Both the position numbers and the translations under genes were made by a program. Shown here piece by piece: positions 35,888 to 52,208 of a stretch of 64,000 nucleotides of DNA. Under the pieces are notes generated by a model. The model saw nothing but the letters and a program-made list of their open reading frames with translations, had not been told where the DNA came from and did no database searches. Each line of letters opens with the position of its first letter. The stretch's first letter is position 1. Source of the stretch: JAXGTO01 sp040774885 (lineage in GTDB: Bacteria; Actinomycetota; Coriobacteriia; Coriobacteriales; Eggerthellaceae); assembly GCA_040774885.1 (NCBI GenBank), contig JAXGTO010000002.1:49459-113458 (forward strand). The letters run 5' to 3'.

Positions 35888-37480
35888 TCATCGCTTCTCG
35901 GAACGCCAGCTCCACTGGGACACCGTATCGAGCAAGGGCCAACCGGATCCATGAGGATGCACTTTCTGACGCCCCACCTCGAGATCGGAAAGTTTGAAGT
36001 ACAGATGGTCCACGTTGGCAAGCCAAGCCCAAACCGCATCCCCTTGGGGAGCGGGGCCGGAAGACCCATCCCACTGAGCGGCCTTCCATTCGGGCAGGGC
36101 ATCATCAAGGGTGGCTGCTTCGGATGCGGCCATCAAATGGGCGTCGACGGTCTGATTGGAATAGCCTGAATAGTTGAACCGGCCGTCAGTATGGTAGATC
36201 TCGATCAATTCGTCAGGGGATACCGACCCCAACCGGAGCAAAGCCGCATCGGAAAAAGAGGCTTCTTCGATATCTTCCACAGCCATAGGGCGCGGGTCGA
36301 TTTCGAAGCCGGCCGCCTTCAGCTGATCTGCTAAAGCGCTTACCACCTCTTTGCTCAATTTGCTCTTCGTGTCATAGCAGATATCGAACGCAGCGCGGGA
36401 TGCCCCCTTTGAAAAGATGCCGTCCGAAGCGAGCGTCCAACCCGCTTGCAGCATCAGGTTCTTGGCTCCTTCCACATCAGTGGTTATTTTGGCATCGGTA
36501 GAAGCCCAAGGAAGCCCGGCGCCCACGGTGTACGCCTCATCGGCATACCCTGCAAGCGATCCGCTGATGAGCTTCTTGCGATCGATGGCCATGTTGAGAG
36601 CACGGCGCACCGCCACATCGGCGGTCACGGCTGTTTCCATCAAGGGGAACGACACACCCCATGAATCGACGGTCTTGCAATCGAGAAGCGAATACGCGTC
36701 AATGGATTGGCTGGAAAGCCGCGCCGAAGTCCAGGCGATATCGACTTCGCCGTTGTAGCAGGCACCGCAGGAGGCGTCTTCATCGAGAAATTTGATCTCG
36801 ACCGTATCGATGTTGGGGGCAGAACCGTAATAGCGAGTATTCGCCTTGAGCACCACACGCTGCCCGCGCTCCCATGAATCGAGTTGATACGGACCGGATC
36901 CTACCGGCTTGGTACCATACGATAATTCCTCGTAGCTGTCGCTGGGAACGATGCCTACCACTGCCAGCGAATAGAGCAGCGTGTTGCTGGCCCGCAGCAG
37001 ATGGATGATGACCTTCTGGGTCCCATCGGTGTCAACGTAGTCTATGGCGGAAAGATCGATGGTGTCGGTGTCGTTGTCGCGCAACGTGTTGAGCGTGAAA
37101 GCCACATCGTCGGCGGTCAACGGCTGACCGTTGGAAAACAGGATATCGTCGCGCACCTCGAACGTCCAGGTGAGTTCCTCTTCGTCATATTCGTAAGAAG
37201 TTGCCGCATCGGCCACGATGTTCAAATCGGCATCTACGGTAACCAGGGTAGACTGGATGAGGGGGTTGTGCGTGTCGCGCCCGCAGCCCCAGCCGAACAA
37301 CGGGTCGAAACCATGCGATGGCTCGCTGGAAGGGTCGAACGCCACCACCACCGTATTGGAATCCGTCGCATCCTGATCGGTTTGGCCAGGCGGCGCGCAC
37401 CCCACAAGGCCGGAAACGCCGAAAGAAGCAGCCGCAAGGGCTGAAAAAGAACAGAATCGGCGACGCGAAATGGCGAGCAT
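35888..37480 (-). CDS. Solute-binding lipoprotein of the dipeptide/nickel ABC family (orphan)
   Basis: 530 aa. An SBP_bac_5-type extracellular binding protein for peptides, nickel or similar ligands: NPLIQSTLVTVDADLNIVAD, the conserved LTWTFEVRDDILFSNGQPL with LTADDVAFTLN, and PVGSGPYQLDSWERGQ. The N-terminus is a Tat-type signal (SRRRFCSF) with a lipobox ending in VGC. ATG 37480 is chosen (GGAAGG upstream); a TTG six codons earlier is less likely. No permease or ATPase genes for this family lie nearby. It precedes modA on the same strand, but modA has its own promoter. The ligand cannot be named. Confidence 0.87.
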   Translation of the reverse strand: MLAISRRRFCSFSALAAASFGVSGLVGCAPPGQTDQDATDSNTVVVAFDPSSEPSHGFDPLFGWGCGRDTHNPLIQSTLVTVDADLNIVADAATSYEYDEEELTWTFEVRDDILFSNGQPLTADDVAFTLNTLRDNDTDTIDLSAIDYVDTDGTQKVIIHLLRASNTLLYSLAVVGIVPSDSYEELSYGTKPVGSGPYQLDSWERGQRVVLKANTRYYGSAPNIDTVEIKFLDEDASCGACYNGEVDIAWTSARLSSQSIDAYSLLDCKTVDSWGVSFPLMETAVTADVAVRRALNMAIDRKKLISGSLAGYADEAYTVGAGLPWASTDAKITTDVEGAKNLMLQAGWTLASDGIFSKGASRAAFDICYDTKSKLSKEVVSALADQLKAAGFEIDPRPMAVEDIEEASFSDAALLRLGSVSPDELIEIYHTDGRFNYSGYSNQTVDAHLMAASEAATLDDALPEWKAAQWDGSSGPAPQGDAVWAWLANVDHLYFKLSDLEVGRQKVHPHGSGWPLLDTVSQWSWRSEKR

Positions 37481-37597
37481 GGGAACAAAACCTTCCAACG
37501 CAATCGGTTATCGATACGCAGAATAGCGCATCATCGTGCATGCAAAGAACTCTCCACAGCGCGCACATGCAGGATACGCCCGACGCAGCACCCCTCC

Positions 37598-37631
37598 GAA
37601 AACGGACGATTCACAAAATGGAATCGTCCGT
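37598..37631 (-). terminator. Hairpin terminator downstream of the hybrid kinase
   Basis: An 11-bp perfect stem (37602-37612 with 37621-37631) and an 8-base loop. On the minus strand it is followed by TTTTC. It lies 170 bases after the kinase stop. Confidence 0.75.
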
Positions 37632-37703
37632 GAAACCAACCTGCAACGTGGCAGAGGTAGCGTTGGGACAGCAACCAATCGACAGCAGGGAAGCGATGTC
37701 ATC

Positions 37704-37805
37704 ATGGGAAACAGGGACTTTGAAAAAGCGGTGCTGTTCAGCGTCGTGACCTCGAGCGTCATCGGCGTGGCGCTGAGCGCCTGCGCCGCCTTGGTACTGG
37801 GCTAG
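37704..37805 (+). CDS. Possible 33-residue single-span membrane protein
   Basis: An ATG at 37704 with GGGAAG ten bases upstream opens a 33-codon frame: a charged start (MGNRDFEKAV) followed by one continuous hydrophobic helix of about 22 residues. It overlaps the 3' end of the hybrid kinase gene on the other strand by 4 bp. The shape fits small membrane proteins, but with so few codons chance cannot be ruled out. Confidence 0.3.
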   Translation: MGNRDFEKAVLFSVVTSSVIGVALSACAALVLG

Positions 37806-40339
37806 CGGGCGCTTTCACCAGCACGGGACACCAGACCATCGAGCGCGCCATAGAGCACTTCGGCTTTGATGGGTTTGGCGCAATAAGCATCCATGCCGGC
37901 ATCGAGAGCCTGCTGGACGTCTTCGTCGAACGTATTGGCCGTTATGGCCACCAACGGCACCGAATCGGCGCCGGCGATGCCCGATGCACGCAACCTCTGT
38001 GCAAATTCGAGCCCGCCCATGACCGGCATCTTGAGGTCGACCAGGATGGCATCGAATTCCACCTTATGGGCTGCCTCGATCATATCGAGGGCGCACCGGC
38101 CGTTTTCCGCGGCCGTCACCGTGCAGCCGACCCGCTCAAGCAAAGTGGTGCATACCACCACGTTGATATTGTTGTCTTCCACCACCAGAACTCGCACTCC
38201 CTCAAGATGCACGTTTTGGCCATCGGAAGGGATTTCCAACTGCTCTGCTTTGGCCAAGGGGATGGTGACCGCGAAAGTCGAGCCCTTCCCCACTGCCGTC
38301 TGAAGGTCTATGGTGCCATCCATGCGGGACACCAAATGCTCGGTGATGGCCAAACCGATGCCCGCACCATCCACTCCCTCGATTTCACTGCGGCTTTCAC
38401 GTAGAAATGGCATGAAAGCGCGTTTGGCGAATTCCGGCTCCATGCCGATGCCCGTATCGCGCACGGTCAAAATCGCATCTATGCAAGCGCCTTTGTCTTG
38501 CGCTTCGAGGGCGACATCGACTGTACCGCCGACGGGGGTGTACTTTATGGCGTTGGATACAAGATTCAACATGATCTGCCGCAAACGCGTCGGGTCGGCA
38601 AGGACCGCGACGGGCGAAGCCTCCGCAGTGCGATACGTCAGGTCGATGGATCGCTCCAAGGCTGCTTGCGCCATGATTTCCTGGGAATTCGAAAACAAGG
38701 CCACCAAATCGATGGACACGGGACGAATGACCAAACCCTCTTTTTGGATGAGAGACATATCCAGGGTGTCGTTGACCAGACTCTGCAGATACGCTCCCGA
38801 TTCCTCGATTCCCTTGAGATACGATCGCGTCGTCTCATCCATCTCATTGCTATCGTATGCCAAGGCCGAAAGATTGATGATGGCGTTGAGCGGCGTGCGC
38901 AAATCATGGCTCATCTGCGAAAGGAATTGGTTTTTAACCTGATCGGAACGGCGCGCGGCATCGAGCGCGGATTCCAATTCGCGATTATGGCTCTCAGCAG
39001 CACGCACTGCCGTAGTGTCGTCGGTACGCGCACCGAAAATAAGGTCATGGGAATCGTCGAGATAGCGAAACGTGCTCTTGTTGAAGCGAATCTCACCAGA
39101 ATCGGTGATGCGACGCCACGGAATCTTGCAGAAGCCCTGATCATCCAAAACCGCACAGATGGATTCGAGCTTGACGCTGCGCCGGAGCTCATCTCTGTCT
39201 TCGGGATGAACCCCTGACCGCTCCATGACGTGGATATGGTCGTCCCAGCTGCTGGCATGGGTGATATCAGGCAACAATCCCGTGGTTTCCGATGGGTCGA
39301 AATACGTGCAAGAACGATGTTTGATATCGATGATGACAATGCTCTTGAAGGCGGTTTGCACCACATGGCTCACCACTTCTTCGAGCAACATGCGTTCGCT
39401 GATATCGTTGCCGAAGCACCAACCTTCCACATCGCCGGTGATCGGGTCGGTATTGAGCCGAATGGTGACCTCGACCCACCGAAAACGCTCCATTTGTGGG
39501 GCGCCGCGACCGCGGAACGAGAATACGGAGGTTCCCTCGGTTTCGTATGCATGGAGCATGGCCTTGCGGTTGAACAGCTTGGTCTGCTCGATGAAAGCAT
39601 CATCGTGAACGTACATTCCAAGTACATCGCGAAGATGCTCGTCCATCGTATGCTCCGAGAGCATGATGGCCAAAAGCTGCGGATCGACGCTGGTCTGATC
39701 GGTGATGGTATTGCGCGTGAGGTTCAACTTGGAAGCCGCAAGCGCTTGCTGGGCCATGAGCATGCGGTTGTGTTCACGCCGTTCATTTTGCTGTGCGGCC
39801 TGGCGCCGTGCACGCGCGACGGCCAGCTTGACGAAAACCACCGAACCGACGGTCAGCAACGTTTCGTGGTCGTCCGCATTCGCCATCGGATTGTCCACGC
39901 CGAAAAACCCCACCAGGTCGCCGCCATCGAACGCCGGCGCTACCAGCAAGCTGTCGATATCCTGTTCTTCCAGCATATGCCGTTCGGTGGCACGATCGGA
40001 CGGCAGATCCGATACCTTCGGAATGAAAACGAACCCACGCGTGGTGAATGCGTCGAGCCAAGCTGAGAGAAGCGCAAGGGGTTGGCGCTGGAGTTTTGCG
40101 ATTTGCGGCGTGACGCCGGCAGCGCATTTTTCGTAATCATTGCGGCATAATTCGCCTTCGATGCAAAAAGAATACACGCGAGATGCAGCATAGTAGTTCA
40201 AAAGAGAGGTGAGCACGTCTTCGATGGCGTCTTCAAGATCATCGTTGCGCATCAGCTCGGACAGGCATCGATTGGCGTATTCGAGCCGCTTCAAGCGCTT
40301 CGAATCGATACAGGATTCTTCCGATTCCCGATCCGCCAT
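37802..40339 (-). CDS. Soluble hybrid sensor histidine kinase with receiver domain
   Basis: 845 aa, no membrane helices, so it senses an internal signal. In order: a GAF-like domain (about 20-180), one or two PAS-like domains (about 215-330 and 330-450), HisKA with the phospho-accepting His478 in QMSHDLRTPLNAI, the HATPase domain (RQIMLNLVSNAIKYTP, DTGIGM, GAGIGLAI) and a C-terminal receiver with Asp768 in ILVDLKMPVMGG. No output regulator or Hpt gene is adjacent, so phosphate must pass to a partner elsewhere. ATG 40339 has GGAGG eight bases upstream. The ligand of the GAF/PAS domains is unknown. Confidence 0.9.
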   Translation of the reverse strand: MADRESEESCIDSKRLKRLEYANRCLSELMRNDDLEDAIEDVLTSLLNYYAASRVYSFCIEGELCRNDYEKCAAGVTPQIAKLQRQPLALLSAWLDAFTTRGFVFIPKVSDLPSDRATERHMLEEQDIDSLLVAPAFDGGDLVGFFGVDNPMANADDHETLLTVGSVVFVKLAVARARRQAAQQNERREHNRMLMAQQALAASKLNLTRNTITDQTSVDPQLLAIMLSEHTMDEHLRDVLGMYVHDDAFIEQTKLFNRKAMLHAYETEGTSVFSFRGRGAPQMERFRWVEVTIRLNTDPITGDVEGWCFGNDISERMLLEEVVSHVVQTAFKSIVIIDIKHRSCTYFDPSETTGLLPDITHASSWDDHIHVMERSGVHPEDRDELRRSVKLESICAVLDDQGFCKIPWRRITDSGEIRFNKSTFRYLDDSHDLIFGARTDDTTAVRAAESHNRELESALDAARRSDQVKNQFLSQMSHDLRTPLNAIINLSALAYDSNEMDETTRSYLKGIEESGAYLQSLVNDTLDMSLIQKEGLVIRPVSIDLVALFSNSQEIMAQAALERSIDLTYRTAEASPVAVLADPTRLRQIMLNLVSNAIKYTPVGGTVDVALEAQDKGACIDAILTVRDTGIGMEPEFAKRAFMPFLRESRSEIEGVDGAGIGLAITEHLVSRMDGTIDLQTAVGKGSTFAVTIPLAKAEQLEIPSDGQNVHLEGVRVLVVEDNNINVVVCTTLLERVGCTVTAAENGRCALDMIEAAHKVEFDAILVDLKMPVMGGLEFAQRLRASGIAGADSVPLVAITANTFDEDVQQALDAGMDAYCAKPIKAEVLYGALDGLVSRAGESAR

Positions 40340-40450
40340 GCCCTTCGCCTCCGTACGGAACCTGGCCCACTGTGCTGCAAACGCATATCTTTGTGCCATT
40401 ATCGCATAGCGCCCCTGCCCAAGCGAGCATATTTCCCAGCCGTCACAGTG

Positions 40451-40483
40451 AAAAGGCCCCGACGCTCCAAGAGCATCGGGGCC
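40451..40483 (-). terminator. Terminator after glmM
   Basis: A 13-base stem (40455-40467 with 40471-40483, one wobble) followed on the minus strand by TTTTC, 27 bases after the glmM stop. Confidence 0.82.
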
Positions 40484-40509
40484 GCATAAGCACCATCAAG
40501 CAGAACCGA

Positions 40510-41847
40510 TCAGGCCAGCTCTCGTTCGACCACTTCTGCGATGTTTTTGCAATGCCTAAGGGCATCGGCATCATCGGCCGCTTCGACCATGACGCGGACA
40601 AGCGGCTCGGTCCCGCTGGTCCGCACCAATACCCGGCCGGAATCGCCCAGCTCGGCGGTAGCGGCTTCGATGGCATGGGTAATCTCGGGATTGGAGCCCC
40701 ATGCATCCTTGTCCTTGACGCGGACGTTGATGAGTTCCTGCGGGAAGCGGGTCATCACCTGCGCCGCTTCACTGGCGCAGCATCCCTTCCTTTCGCATGC
40801 TGCCAAGAATTGGCAGGCGGTTACCAAGCCGTCACCAGTGGAATTATGTTTCAAGAAGATGGTGTGCCCGCTTTGCTCTCCACCGATCATGAAACCGCCT
40901 TCGCGCATGGCCTCGAGCACATGGCGATCGCCCACGGGAGTCTGCAGCACTTCGATGCCATGGTCGCGCATGGCATGCACCAGGCCGAGATTGCACATGA
41001 TGGTCGACACCACGGTGTCGCCGACAAGTTCGCCGCGTTGTTTCATGTCGAGAGCGCACACCGCTTCGACCATATCGCCGTCTATTTCGGAGCCATCGGC
41101 AGCCACGAACAAAACGCGATCGGCATCGCCGTCATGCGCAATGCCCAGCTGGGCGCCCGTTTCGGCCACCAGCTGCTTGAGCGGGCCCAAATGGGTCGAA
41201 CCGCACTCGACGTTGATGTCGGTACCGTCGAAATCCTCATTGATGGCAACGACTTCAGCTCCCAAGCGACGCAGCGCCTTGGCCGTGGTCAGGCTCGAAG
41301 CCCCGTGTCCGGTATCCAGCGCGATCTTCCACTTGGAAAAATCGATTCCCTGGTCCGTGATGCAGCGCACCGCATGATCGATGTAAAGCTCGACTCCTTC
41401 TTCCACCGGAATGACCGTTCCCACCTCATCGCCGGCGGGCTTCTGATCTCCATGGAGGCCGCCTGCCGCAACGAAACTCTCGATTTCCTCTTCGAGGGCT
41501 ACGGGAAGTTTGAATCCTTGGGCATCGAAGAACTTGATACCGTTGTATTCGGGCGGATTGTGGGATGCGGAAATGACTGCTCCCCCATCGGCATGCAGCT
41601 CGCGCGTGAGCAGCGCAACCGCCGGCGTGGGGATGATGCCCAAACCGAGAGCCGTTCCACCCGCGCTCATGATGCCTGCTTCAAGCGCGGCTTCCAGCAT
41701 ATCGCCCGAAAGACGGGTATCTTTGCCCACCACGATGGTCTTGCCCATGAAATGGACTGCCGCCTGGCCGAGATGATAGGCGACTTCGCAGGTGAGCGCG
41801 GTATTGGCAACCCCACGGGCACCGTCTGTTCCAAAGAGTTTCGCCAT
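40510..41847 (-). CDS. glmM: Phosphoglucosamine mutase
   Basis: 445 aa. GlmM interconverts glucosamine-6-phosphate and glucosamine-1-phosphate, the substrate of GlmU. The start KLFGTDGARGVAN is diagnostic; the phosphoserine loop is VISASHNPPEYNGIKFF, the metal loop DGDADRVLF, and the sugar-binding GEQSGH and the phosphate loop RTSGTEPLVRVMVE are all intact. It follows hisE by 2 bp and ends in a terminator. Confidence 0.97.
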   Translation of the reverse strand: MAKLFGTDGARGVANTALTCEVAYHLGQAAVHFMGKTIVVGKDTRLSGDMLEAALEAGIMSAGGTALGLGIIPTPAVALLTRELHADGGAVISASHNPPEYNGIKFFDAQGFKLPVALEEEIESFVAAGGLHGDQKPAGDEVGTVIPVEEGVELYIDHAVRCITDQGIDFSKWKIALDTGHGASSLTTAKALRRLGAEVVAINEDFDGTDINVECGSTHLGPLKQLVAETGAQLGIAHDGDADRVLFVAADGSEIDGDMVEAVCALDMKQRGELVGDTVVSTIMCNLGLVHAMRDHGIEVLQTPVGDRHVLEAMREGGFMIGGEQSGHTIFLKHNSTGDGLVTACQFLAACERKGCCASEAAQVMTRFPQELINVRVKDKDAWGSNPEITHAIEAATAELGDSGRVLVRTSGTEPLVRVMVEAADDADALRHCKNIAEVVERELA

Positions 41848-41849
41848 GG

Positions 41850-42260
41850 CTATTTACCCCTTTTGATATGGTCGGCATGGAGCATGACGGCGCCGCTGGG
41901 ACGTTCGTCATCACGCATGCGCGCATTGAGCTCTGCCGCAAATTCATCCAAGGAAATGTCGAAGCGCTCAAGCACCACCAAAAGGTGGTACACCACGTCG
42001 GCGGCCTCATAGCGCAGATGGTCGCGGTCCGCATCGTTGTTTCCGTGATCGACGTCTTTAGCGGCCAGGGCAACCTCTCCTGCCTCTTCCATCACCTTTT
42101 TGACCGGCTCATCGACGCTGCCGGAGAGCAGTCGATGGGTGTAGCTTTCGTCGGTGGCTGTTCGACGGTCGTGAATCGTTGCCGCCAAAGCTTCCAACGT
42201 AGCTCCGATTTGAGATGCGGGTTGTTCTTCCCCCTGGGGGATGAAGGTCTTATCGCTCAT
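41850..42260 (-). CDS. hisE: Phosphoribosyl-ATP pyrophosphatase HisE
   Basis: 136 aa. HisE hydrolyses phosphoribosyl-ATP in the second step of histidine synthesis. The MazG-like helical fold is recognisable by KKVMEEAGEVALAAKD and RYEAADVVYHLLVVLE, which carry the metal-binding acidic residues. About 25 extra residues precede the domain. ATG 42260 has GGGGAG upstream. It is separated from other his genes and sits between rpoC and glmM. Confidence 0.92.
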   Translation of the reverse strand: MSDKTFIPQGEEQPASQIGATLEALAATIHDRRTATDESYTHRLLSGSVDEPVKKVMEEAGEVALAAKDVDHGNNDADRDHLRYEAADVVYHLLVVLERFDISLDEFAAELNARMRDDERPSGAVMLHADHIKRGK

Positions 42261-42280
42261 CGTTTCTCCCCGAAGACGAA

Positions 42281-42302
42281 GGAGGCGCATGAAAGCGCCT
42301 CC
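42281..42302 (-). terminator. Hairpin between rpoC and hisE
   Basis: An 8-bp GC-rich stem (42281-42288 with 42295-42302) with a 6-base loop directly after the rpoC stop. The T tract on the minus strand is poor, so termination may be partial. Confidence 0.5.
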
Positions 42303-42313
42303 TTTATCGACTG

Positions 42314-50280
<7,967 letters not shown>

Positions 50281-50335
50281 GGGGCATTTCCTCCTTCAAG
50301 AAAATCCGGAAAACTGCGAAAAGTCGCAAGTTCTT

Positions 50336-50364
50336 AAAATACGCGCGGAATATTCCCGAGTCAA
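50336..50364 (-). promoter_or_regulatory. rpoB promoter
   Basis: On the minus strand TTGACT (50364-50359) and TATTTT (50341-50336) are exactly 17 bases apart, about 55 bases before the GTG start. The spacer contains a 10-base palindrome, GGAATATTCC (50347-50356), and the leader contains a short TGCGA...TCGCA hairpin. Confidence 0.72.
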
Positions 50365-50450
50365 GGAAAATTTTTACCAATTATGCAATTCGTATGTTTA
50401 TCTGGGGAAACAGATGGAGCTCTGCAACCCTCGCGCAACAACAAGATTGG

Positions 50451-50642
50451 CGTTCGTCACGATTTCGGCCTTTAACGCAGCGAATTCGGGATAGTGTGGC
50501 GATTTGACCGACTTTCGAAGCCGGAAGCATCGACACCGCGAGCATCGTCCCAGTTCACGCAGCGACCAGAAAGACAGCTTTCTTGTTCCGAGCCACATTA
50601 TCCCAGATTCGATGCGAAAACCGCCGTTTAAATGACAAATGG
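50451..50642. repeat. Palindromic element, copy A (upstream of the nuclease-like gene)
   Basis: Left arm 50451-50506 and right arm 50590-50642 are inverted relative to each other; the best 25 bases (GCA.CGAAT..GGGATA.TGTGGC) match at about 21 positions. The same two arms occur 1565 bases further on in the same orientation (52016-52207), with exactly the same distance between landmark sites (137 bases) but an unrelated centre. It lies between the rpoB promoter and the nuclease-like gene. Confidence 0.78.
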
Positions 50643-50967
50643 CTCGGATTTGAGATCGTTGAGCTGGATTCAAGGCAAAAGGGTCAGACCTGGGAAGGAA
50701 TCGGTCGAGAGTGCCAAACGACAACGGATAAGCCTCTCCAACCAAACCAGTCTTCACGGCATCCAACGGCCAATCTTCATCGAGGAAATCAGATGCCTAT
50801 CGGCACCGAGCTGCAGCCCGATACCGGCATCTCATCACTCCAATCGAATTTCCTGCAGCGTTACCCTGCCGACATCGTCCGCAGCACCATCGTTCACAAC
50901 CTCCATTGCAAAATGAGCAAGCCGTGAACGGACGCTGCAAGATTACGGCAAGAATCCCGAAAACGTA
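50643..50967. other. Stretch without a recognisable gene
   Basis: These 325 bases between palindromic element A and the nuclease-like gene contain only weak open frames on both strands, with neither ribosome binding sites nor recognisable domains. One minus-strand frame (50797-51090) encodes a hydrophobic stretch and many cysteines and arginines, but looks accidental. I see no terminator or clear promoter. Confidence 0.5.
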
Positions 50968-51018
50968 ATGCAAGACAATTGCAAAACGAGTGAATGCCCT
51001 ACGCCGTACCATCATCGC

Positions 51019-51981
51019 ATGATTGCACTCAGCCATATATCCGCCGTCGAATTCTGGCGCTCGCCTACAGCAAAGACGCTCGAGGGTCAACGAATGCGCC
51101 CCTCAAAGGCTGCATGGGGAGACCCTCCCAGCACAAGAGCGCTTGCCGGCATAACGGCTGCTTGGCCGAATGGCATCAACCGCCCGTTCAACATTATCGT
51201 TAACGATGCTTCATCTCGCAGGGATACCGCATGCGCAATAACGCACCTATGGTCGCTGCCAATTCCTAACGGCTCGTTAATTGCTCAGGACGGTTATCTC
51301 GTTTCGTCGCCGGAATTCACGTTTGTTCAGATGGGAAACATCTTTTCACTTCCGCAGCTTATTGCGCTGGGTATGGAATTTGCGGGTGGATACCGACTGC
51401 GACCGCAAACCGAAGAGGGATTCGAAAAACGGCAACCGCTAACGACTGCAACGAAACTGCGTGCTTTCGTCGATTCCACTCGCGGCTCGCATGGCCGCAC
51501 AAAGGCGCTTCGCGCCTGTGCCTATCTTATGGAGGGGTCCGCTTCACCCAGAGAAACGGCTCTCGCTCTATTCTTGACATTGCCCTATCTGCTCGGAGGC
51601 TACGGAATCGCCCGTCCACAACTCAATTCGAGAGTGAGGATGCCCACCCGCGCAGTCTGGAAACCAGATAGAAATTACCGGTCATGTGATTTGACTTGGC
51701 CGGAATTCAACTTTTCGCTGGAATACGACAGTAACCGTTGGCATACCGGATCCGAGCGAATCAGCCGTGATGCAAAACGCCAAGGAGAGCTTGGGCTTAC
51801 GGGCATGGAAGTTATTCCGGTTTCAAACCAGCAAATCATGAATGCAACGGATATGGAAAAGATCGCTCTTCTTGCGGCGAAAAAGACCGGAAAGAGAATT
51901 CCGAAATCGGCTCTAGGCCCAACCCAAGCACGAGTCTATCTACGACGCGAGATATTCAAAATCGGACATACGGATATCTAG
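51019..51981 (+). CDS. Uncharacterised protein with a nuclease-fold-like C-terminus
   Basis: 320 aa from ATG 51019 (337 aa if ATG 50968 is used; neither has a Shine-Dalgarno). The N-terminal half (IALSHISAVEFWRS ...) looks like a small helix-turn-helix or substrate domain. The middle has SPRETALALFLTLPYLLGGYG, a pattern I recall from uncharacterised Coriobacteriia proteins. The C-terminus has CDLTWPEFNFSLEYDSNRWH followed by SRDAKRQGELGLTG, similar in layout to the Vsr/DUF559 branch of PD-(D/E)XK nucleases: candidate acidic residues D224, E235, D237, then H242, D251, R254. Nuclease activity is inference. GC is visibly lower than in its neighbours, and direct repeats flank it, both signs of acquisition. 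Confidence 0.7.
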   Translation: MIALSHISAVEFWRSPTAKTLEGQRMRPSKAAWGDPPSTRALAGITAAWPNGINRPFNIIVNDASSRRDTACAITHLWSLPIPNGSLIAQDGYLVSSPEFTFVQMGNIFSLPQLIALGMEFAGGYRLRPQTEEGFEKRQPLTTATKLRAFVDSTRGSHGRTKALRACAYLMEGSASPRETALALFLTLPYLLGGYGIARPQLNSRVRMPTRAVWKPDRNYRSCDLTWPEFNFSLEYDSNRWHTGSERISRDAKRQGELGLTGMEVIPVSNQQIMNATDMEKIALLAAKKTGKRIPKSALGPTQARVYLRREIFKIGHTDI

Positions 51982-52015
51982 GAACTATGCCGACATTTGC
52001 AACCAGCAAACCCGA

Positions 52016-52207
52016 CATTCGTCACGATTTCGGCCTATCATGCAGCGAATTCGCGATAGTGAAGTGATTCGGACAGCATTAGATACTGACGAGGCCAACG
52101 CAACATGCATCACCCCAGGTCATACGCTATCAGAAAAAAATACCCACTCATTTGGAGCCACAATATCCCGAATTCGATGCAGAAACAGGCGTTTCAATGG
52201 CAAATGG
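52016..52207. repeat. Palindromic element, copy B (downstream of the nuclease-like gene)
   Basis: Left arm 52016-52072 and right arm 52155-52207 repeat the arms of copy A in the same order and spacing. The left arm shares TTCGTCACGATTTCGGCCT and GCAGCGAATTCG; the right arm shares GAGCCACA.TATCCC.GATTCGATGC. The 80-odd central bases differ completely from copy A. The gap 51982-52655 contains this element and the two repeats below, and no supported gene. Confidence 0.78.
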
Positions 52208-52208
52208 G

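Noticed and set aside
50797..51090. A minus-strand 97-codon frame with a hydrophobic stretch
   Set aside because: It has no ribosome site, a cysteine- and arginine-heavy composition with no recognisable domain, and it overlaps the start of the nuclease-like gene.
50451..52207. Insertion sequence with terminal repeats
   Set aside because: The repeats are direct copies of a palindromic element, no transposase motif (DDE, HUH or serine recombinase) is visible, and no target duplication could be found by eye.
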